From contig NZ_CP150241.1 in NCBI RefSeq assembly GCF_037975235.1, positions 1,736,001 to 1,800,000 on the forward strand: 64,000 bases of DNA, written 5' to 3'. This DNA comes from Paenibacillus sp. FSL R5-0341 (lineage in GTDB: Bacteria; Bacillota; Bacilli; Paenibacillales; Paenibacillaceae). Both the position numbers and the translations under genes were made by a program. The notes under the pieces are model-generated. The model was given only the letters and a program-made list of their open reading frames with translations. It ran no database searches and was not told the origin of the DNA. Positions within the stretch are counted from its first letter, which is position 1. Each line of letters starts with the position of its first letter. Of the stretch, positions 59,196 to 64,000 are shown piece after piece.

Positions 59196-60164
59196 GTGCC
59201 ACAAATATCACTCCGAGACGGACAAAACAGTCCTCCTGAGAAAGCGTCAAGGATGGGCATGAAATCGTGGTGGAGCTGGAAGCTCCAGGAAATGAAGGCC
59301 AGCAAACATTCCTATGTCCTGCTTGCACCTTATATGCTCCTGTTCATCATGTTTACCGTGATCCCGGTTGTCATCTCGATCATACTCAGCTTCACCTACT
59401 TTAACATGCTGGAATTTCCGCGTTTTATTGGCTGGCAGAACTATACTCGTCTGTTTCTGGAGGATGATGTATTCCTGATTGCGATCAAGAATACGTTGCT
59501 GTTCGCTATTATTACCGGACCAATCAGTTATATTGCCTGTTTCGTCTTCGCATGGATCATTAATGAGTTAACGCCGAAATGGAGAGCGTTCATGACGCTG
59601 ATCTTCTATGCGCCCTCCATCTCGGGCAATGTATATTTTATCTGGCTGATGATCTTCTCGGGAGATCGTTATGGCATTGCGAATGGGTTGTTGATCAAAT
59701 GGGGCTTTCTGCTGGAGCCGATCCAATGGTTGAAGACAGAAGCTTACATTATGCCGATCCTCATTCTTGTGCAGCTGTGGCTGAGTCTGGGCACTGGATT
59801 TCTGGCCTTTATCGCTGGTTTGCAGACGGTGGACCGGACATTGTACGAAGCGGGAGCGGTGGATGGCATCAAGAATCGCTGGCAGGAGCTATGGTACATC
59901 ACCTTGCCTTCGATGCGTCCGCAGCTCATGTTCGGCGCAGTCATTCAGCTCACAACCTCGTTTGCCGTGGCCGATGTGTCGATCGCACTGGCCGGGTTCC
60001 CGAGCGTGAACTATGCGGCAGAGACGGTGGTCACCCACTTGATCGACTTCGGTACAACACGGTTTGAGATGGGCTACGCCTCGGCGATTGCCACCGTACT
60101 GTTCATGATTATGGTGGGCACCAACTTGCTGGTACAGAAACTGCTTCGAAGGGTGGGAGAATAG
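59196..60164 (+). CDS. Sugar ABC transporter permease, MalF-type
   Basis: The 322-residue protein has a 35-residue cytosolic start, six transmembrane helices and the EAA loop YEAGAVDGIKNRWQELWYIT, which contacts the ATPase. GTG 59196 follows GAGGGAGGG. It forms a heterodimer with the next gene's product. No ATPase gene is visible in the window, so a shared ATPase such as MsmX, encoded elsewhere, probably powers it. Confidence 0.92.
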   Translation: MPQISLRDGQNSPPEKASRMGMKSWWSWKLQEMKASKHSYVLLAPYMLLFIMFTVIPVVISIILSFTYFNMLEFPRFIGWQNYTRLFLEDDVFLIAIKNTLLFAIITGPISYIACFVFAWIINELTPKWRAFMTLIFYAPSISGNVYFIWLMIFSGDRYGIANGLLIKWGFLLEPIQWLKTEAYIMPILILVQLWLSLGTGFLAFIAGLQTVDRTLYEAGAVDGIKNRWQELWYITLPSMRPQLMFGAVIQLTTSFAVADVSIALAGFPSVNYAAETVVTHLIDFGTTRFEMGYASAIATVLFMIMVGTNLLVQKLLRRVGE

Positions 60165-60166
60165 CT

Positions 60167-61030
60167 ATGGCTGCAATTGCGACAGGCAAAAAGCGGGTAA
60201 ATCGCTCGCTATCGGGAAGTCTCTCCCTGTTTGCCCTTCTGCTCGTATTTGGTGCCTTCATGGTGCTACCGCTGATCTATGCAATCAACAATGCATTCAA
60301 ACCATTGGATGAGATTTTCACCTTTCCACCAACGCTATTTGTCAAAAATCCGACGTTCAGCAACTTTACAGATCTGCTGAATCTGCTGAGTGACTCGTGG
60401 GTGCCGTTCTCACGTTATATATTCAACACGGTGTTTATAACCGGCATCGGTATCGTAGGCCATGTGCTGCTAGCTTCCGCAGCGGCTTACCCGCTTGCCA
60501 AACACAAGTTTCCGGGCAAAGTATTCATGTTCCAAGTGGTCGTACTGTCACTGATGTTCACACCTGCGGTGACGGCCATTCCGAACTATATGATCATGTC
60601 ATGGCTCGGATGGATCGACACCTACTGGGCCGTTATTATTCCGGCATTTGCCTATTCACTCGGGTTATATCTGATGAAGCAGTTCATGGAGCAGATCCCG
60701 GATGCGCTGCTGGAAGCGGCCAAGATTGATGGTGCCAGTGAATATCGGATCTTCTGGTCCATCGTCATGCCCAATGTGAAACCAGCCTGGCTTACATTGA
60801 TCATTCTACTGTTCCAGATGTTATGGGGCAGTGATGGCAATGGATACATCTACAGCGAGCAGCTCAAGACCCTGCATTATGCAGCAGGTCAGATTATTCA
60901 GGGCGGAATATCCCGGGCAGGAGCGGGTGCTGCGGTAGCACTGATTTTGATGAGTGTGCCGATCACGCTATTTATCTTCTCTCAGAGCCGAATCATTGAG
61001 ACGATGGCGAGTTCGGGCATGAAGGATTAA
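60167..61030 (+). CDS. Sugar ABC transporter permease, MalG-type
   Basis: The 287-residue protein has six transmembrane helices and the EAA loop LEAAKIDGASEYRIFWSIVM. It follows the MalF-type permease with only 2 bases between stop and start, so both are made together. ATG 60167 follows GGGTGGGAGAATAGCT. With the partner permease it forms the membrane channel of a carbohydrate importer. Confidence 0.92.
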   Translation: MAAIATGKKRVNRSLSGSLSLFALLLVFGAFMVLPLIYAINNAFKPLDEIFTFPPTLFVKNPTFSNFTDLLNLLSDSWVPFSRYIFNTVFITGIGIVGHVLLASAAAYPLAKHKFPGKVFMFQVVVLSLMFTPAVTAIPNYMIMSWLGWIDTYWAVIIPAFAYSLGLYLMKQFMEQIPDALLEAAKIDGASEYRIFWSIVMPNVKPAWLTLIILLFQMLWGSDGNGYIYSEQLKTLHYAAGQIIQGGISRAGAGAAVALILMSVPITLFIFSQSRIIETMASSGMKD

Positions 61031-61041
61031 GGGGGAGCGAT

Positions 61042-62508
61042 ATGGCACGCACAGTGAAAAGATGGCTTGTTCTCCTGGCGGCAGTATCTCTGCTGCTAGT
61101 GAATGCCGTGCCTGCGGCGGCCTCCCCGGCGCCGTATGAGAGTTATAACTACAACTACTGGAAAGAGGCTGTTCCTTCACCAGATGCCTATCTGCCCGAG
61201 CGTACCATATCTGGCCGTGACCTCGGCATTAGTGAGTTCAAAGACCCCGGTGATGTGAATGTTTCACCCTCCGGGTCGATCTATATTTTGGATAGCGGCA
61301 ACGGCCGAATTGTCGTATTGGACCCAGGCTTTAAGCTGCTGCGCGTAATCGATGGATTCATGATGGAGGGCATCAAGGAGACCTTTAATCTTCCAGGTGG
61401 ATTATTTGTAGATGAAGAAGAACGCATATACGTCGCCGATACGGGCAACAGTCGTGTAGTTGTCCTGGATGGAGAGGGGACGCTGATACAAACCATCACG
61501 AAGCCTGAGTCGGATATCCTATCGACCCAATTCCAGTTCCAGCCCTTGAAGCTGACGGTGGACCATGTAGGCCGAGTGTATGTTGTGGCACAGGGGGTCT
61601 ACGAAGGCATCATGCAGTTTGACGAGAGTGGGAAATTTATCGGATACGTCGGTACCAACAAAGTGGAGCGGGACTACGGCGAATATATCTGGCGCATGTT
61701 ATCGACCAAAGCCCAGCGCGCACAGATGGTCCTGTTTGTTCCAACGGAGTTCTCCAATGCGGATATTGATCACAAAGGATTCGTGTATGCGACGAATATT
61801 GATCCCGGCTCGAATGAACCGATCAAGCGGCTTAACCCGTCTGGCGAAGATGTACTGAAACGGTTTGGTTATTACGATGTCAAAGGCGATATCCGGTTCC
61901 GTAACAATCCCGGTCCATCCAAACTGATTGATGTGAAAGTGCTTGGCAATGGCATGTACAGTGTACTGGATGCGACACAGAACCGGGTGTTCACGTACGA
62001 CGATGAAGGTCATCTGCTCTACATATACGGTGGCAAAGGAAATCAGGTCGGCACGCTCAAAACACCTGTCGCGATTGAACAATCGGGTGAGCACCACTTG
62101 GTTCTGGATCGGGGCAAAAACAACCTTGTCGTCTATGAGCCGACCCGTTTTGGTGCCCGTGTGAATGAAGCGGTGGCACTCCACTATCGGGGCGAGGACA
62201 CAGAGGCCGTGAATATATGGAGAGAAGTGCTTAAGCTGAATGCTAACTATGACATCGCTTATATCGGTATCGGCAAGTCCTTATTAATGGAGAAGAAAAA
62301 CGAGGAAGCGCTGGGTTACTTCGAACTTGGAATGGACCGCAAGAGTTATTCTGTCGCGTTCAAGAGGCATCGGCGGGAGATGATGAAGGAACATTTCGGT
62401 ACATTCCTGACCGCTGCAATCGCGCTGATTGTCATTCTGATCCTGACCCGGGTAGCGGTTAAATGGAGACGGAGGAGGCAGGTTGATCGTGAAGCAGGAT
62501 TTCATTAA
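61042..62508 (+). CDS. Exported NHL-repeat/TPR protein with C-terminal membrane helix
   Basis: The 488-residue protein has a signal peptide (WLVLLAAVSLLLVNAVPAAA), NHL/beta-propeller repeats (about 60-370) with the pattern GDVNVSPSGSIYILDSGNGR, then VDEEERIYVADTGNSRVVVL and IDHKGFVYATN, a TPR-like helical part (about 380-445, AVNIWREVLKLNANYDIAYI), and a C-terminal transmembrane helix with a basic end (RRRRQ). It would sit outside the membrane, anchored from the C-terminus, and could scaffold the transporter or glycan. It overlaps the YIP1 gene by 20 bases. Confidence 0.85.
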   Translation: MARTVKRWLVLLAAVSLLLVNAVPAAASPAPYESYNYNYWKEAVPSPDAYLPERTISGRDLGISEFKDPGDVNVSPSGSIYILDSGNGRIVVLDPGFKLLRVIDGFMMEGIKETFNLPGGLFVDEEERIYVADTGNSRVVVLDGEGTLIQTITKPESDILSTQFQFQPLKLTVDHVGRVYVVAQGVYEGIMQFDESGKFIGYVGTNKVERDYGEYIWRMLSTKAQRAQMVLFVPTEFSNADIDHKGFVYATNIDPGSNEPIKRLNPSGEDVLKRFGYYDVKGDIRFRNNPGPSKLIDVKVLGNGMYSVLDATQNRVFTYDDEGHLLYIYGGKGNQVGTLKTPVAIEQSGEHHLVLDRGKNNLVVYEPTRFGARVNEAVALHYRGEDTEAVNIWREVLKLNANYDIAYIGIGKSLLMEKKNEEALGYFELGMDRKSYSVAFKRHRREMMKEHFGTFLTAAIALIVILILTRVAVKWRRRRQVDREAGFH

Positions 62509-63109
62509 GTTTCCGCTGCATCTCATTTTTCACCCGATTGATGCATTCTGGGACCTCAAGTCGGATAACCGGGGACGGCTTCTTGTTGCTTATGCGACAC
62601 TGGCGCTTACCATTGTCATGATGATTTTGCAAAAGCAGTACGCTGGATTTCTCGTCAATTACATCGATCCTCGTACGATTAATAGCATCATCGAGATCGC
62701 CACGGTTGCGGTCCCTTTCTTTCTATGGTGCACGGCCAACTGGGCGGTAACGACCTTGATGGAAGGGGAAGGCAAGTTCAGGGAAATCGTTCTGGCGACA
62801 GGTTACTCGCTCATTCCAATTATTCTGATCTATGCCCCAATGATCGTGATCAGCCGGTTCATGGTGCAGGAGGAGACTGCTTTTTATTATCTGTTCAATA
62901 GTATTGCGTTCTTCTGGTTTGTGTTACTTCTGTTCATTGGCATGATGACGGTCCACCAGTACACGGTGATTAGAACAATCATTACAATGGTGCTGACACT
63001 CATTGTGATGGGCATTATCGTATTCCTTGGCGCACTGGTCTTCAGCATGCTGCAACAGTTGTACGAATTCGGTTATAACATTTACCGCGAGTTGATTTTT
63101 CGGACCTAA
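62489..63109 (+). CDS. YIP1-family membrane protein
   Basis: Start at GTG 62489 (MKQDFIKFPLHLIFHPIDAF) behind AGGAGGCAGG, inside the 3' end of the previous gene. The 206-residue protein has five transmembrane helices, typical of bacterial Yip1-domain proteins (WDLKSDNRG near the start; AVTTLMEGEGKFREIVLATGYSL in the middle). Function in bacteria is unknown; the location ties it to the transporter and propeller protein. Confidence 0.85.
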   Translation: MKQDFIKFPLHLIFHPIDAFWDLKSDNRGRLLVAYATLALTIVMMILQKQYAGFLVNYIDPRTINSIIEIATVAVPFFLWCTANWAVTTLMEGEGKFREIVLATGYSLIPIILIYAPMIVISRFMVQEETAFYYLFNSIAFFWFVLLLFIGMMTVHQYTVIRTIITMVLTLIVMGIIVFLGALVFSMLQQLYEFGYNIYRELIFRT

Positions 63110-63123
63110 AGGAGGCGGCATCC

Positions 63124-64000
63124 GTGAACAAAAAGCAACGATTATATACGGTGCTGGCTGGTGGTGCAGCTGTAATTATGATTGCAGCCGGGCTGCTGTA
63201 TATAAACAACAGGGGGGTTCCTGCCGTAGAAGCCGCGGCTTATCTGGATATGACAACCAAAGCCATGCCCGTCACGGAGGACCCGTTGCAGTTCCGTAAG
63301 GACTCCTCGCAGGGTGTGCCGGGTATGCAACTGGTCGCCGAAGATCAGAGACTCGCCCTGTATTATAACGAGGAGACAACGGAAATTGCAGTACGTGACG
63401 GGAAAAGTGGAGAGATCTGGTATAGCAACCCGAAAGAACGGGCTGAGGACGGTCTTGCTTCCGCTTATGAAAAAGAGGTGCTGTCCTCCCAGTTGAATGT
63501 GTCTTTCCGGGATGCGATGGGCACACTGGAGAACTTTCCGAATTTCAGCTCCAGTATTAGCAATAAACAATTCACAGTGGGTCAGATCGATCAAGGGATT
63601 CGGGTGAATTATACGCTTGGTGATACGTCACTTGGCATTGATGCGCTGCCTAAACTGATTAGCAAACAGCGTCTGGAGGAGAAAGTGCTTTCCAAGCTGG
63701 ATGCTACTGTCGCAAGGTACACATCTGCCCGATATTATCCAACCAAGAGCAATCCGGATATTCTGGAACGGCTGGATGGACAGATTTCGAAGCAACTTGT
63801 GCTGAACAAGATGCTGGTTGCCTTTGAGACGGCGGGTTACACGGTGGACGATCTGGCTTTTGACAATCAGGAGAATGGAGTCGAAGGCGGAGGTGTATCG
63901 GATAAGCCCAGCTTCGTCATTTCTGTGGAATATCGACTTGAGCAGGGGGCACTTGTTGTGACCGTACCTCTGAGTCAAGTAGAAGAAAGTGGGCAATACC
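63124..64000 (+). CDS. DUF5696-type exported protein, 5' part (cut by window edge)
   Basis: GTG 63124 follows AAAGGAGGCG, 14 bases after the YIP1 stop. The first 292 residues are present and the frame is open at the edge. An N-terminal helix (LYTVLAGGAAVIMIAAGLLY) exports or anchors the protein; the rest is beta-rich: LALYYNEETTEIAVRDGKSG, IWYSNPKERAED and SVEYRLEQGALVVTVPLSQV. This matches the N-terminal region of large DUF5696 proteins that occur in Paenibacillus sugar ABC operons; the family name is from memory. A glycosidase-like barrel may follow downstream, which cannot be seen here. Confidence 0.75.
   Translation, partial: MNKKQRLYTVLAGGAAVIMIAAGLLYINNRGVPAVEAAAYLDMTTKAMPVTEDPLQFRKDSSQGVPGMQLVAEDQRLALYYNEETTEIAVRDGKSGEIWYSNPKERAEDGLASAYEKEVLSSQLNVSFRDAMGTLENFPNFSSSISNKQFTVGQIDQGIRVNYTLGDTSLGIDALPKLISKQRLEEKVLSKLDATVARYTSARYYPTKSNPDILERLDGQISKQLVLNKMLVAFETAGYTVDDLAFDNQENGVEGGGVSDKPSFVISVEYRLEQGALVVTVPLSQVEESGQY

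Overview
The window reads as a chromosomal segment of a spore-forming, low-to-mid-GC Firmicute, most likely a Paenibacillus. The inference rests on the SLH-anchored surface protein, a Spo0M homologue, a secreted GH5/CBM3 beta-glycanase, a BceRSAB-type module, strong AGGAGG ribosome sites, and a carbohydrate ABC operon with YIP1 and DUF5696 partners that is typical of that genus. No rRNA, tRNA, CRISPR array, prophage or transposase was seen.

Region 1 (1-13 kb) is accessory in character. It has an SLH/YDG-repeat surface protein, then a run of short genes mostly of unknown function, a LytTR/DUF3021 regulator pair and a P-loop kinase. Several genes here are damaged or use unusual initiation codons: frameshifts near 9.9 kb and 11.74 kb, best starts CTG at 5954 and ATC at 6284, and a T12 tract between the Shine-Dalgarno and start of the gene at 5301.

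Region 2 (13-25.7 kb) is a string of small housekeeping or detoxification-type enzymes on the plus strand: Nudix hydrolases, a nucleoside deaminase, GNAT acetyltransferases (one cut by a nonsense codon at 20089), peptidase E, a PhzF protein, an HExxH protein, a Zn-phospholipase-like protein, a YdbS/YdbT-like PH-domain pair, two HAD phosphatases and a small YHYH exported protein missed by length filters.

Region 3 (25.9-38.1 kb) is carbohydrate-related: a secreted GH5 enzyme with FN3 and CBM3, a GT4 glycosyltransferase on the minus strand, then a cre-preceded operon of PTS EIIA, EIIB, EIIC, a GH38 alpha-mannosidase and a PRD regulator, followed by a convergent spo0M. Three copies of a hairpin-forming intergenic repeat lie in this part (24263, 29174 and a truncated inverted copy at 37181).

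Region 4 (38.3-53 kb) holds a cupin, GNATs, a YfiT/BstA-like DinB protein, a glyoxalase-fold protein, a methyltransferase and a benzil-reductase-like SDR. It also holds a complete BceR-BceS-BceA-BceB module with a palindromic box before bceA, a both-ends-truncated SRPBCC remnant, a PgsA-type phosphatidyltransferase, and an RtcB/DUF4272 pair.

Region 5 (53.2-64 kb, open at the right edge) is a LacI-family regulator divergent from a large carbohydrate ABC operon: lipoprotein binding protein, a 975-residue membrane-anchored second binding protein with jelly-roll-like N-terminal repeats, two permeases, an NHL/TPR membrane protein, a YIP1 protein and a DUF5696 protein. No ATPase or glycosidase is visible inside the window. 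This operon, with its composite operator region, is the best candidate for an undescribed system.
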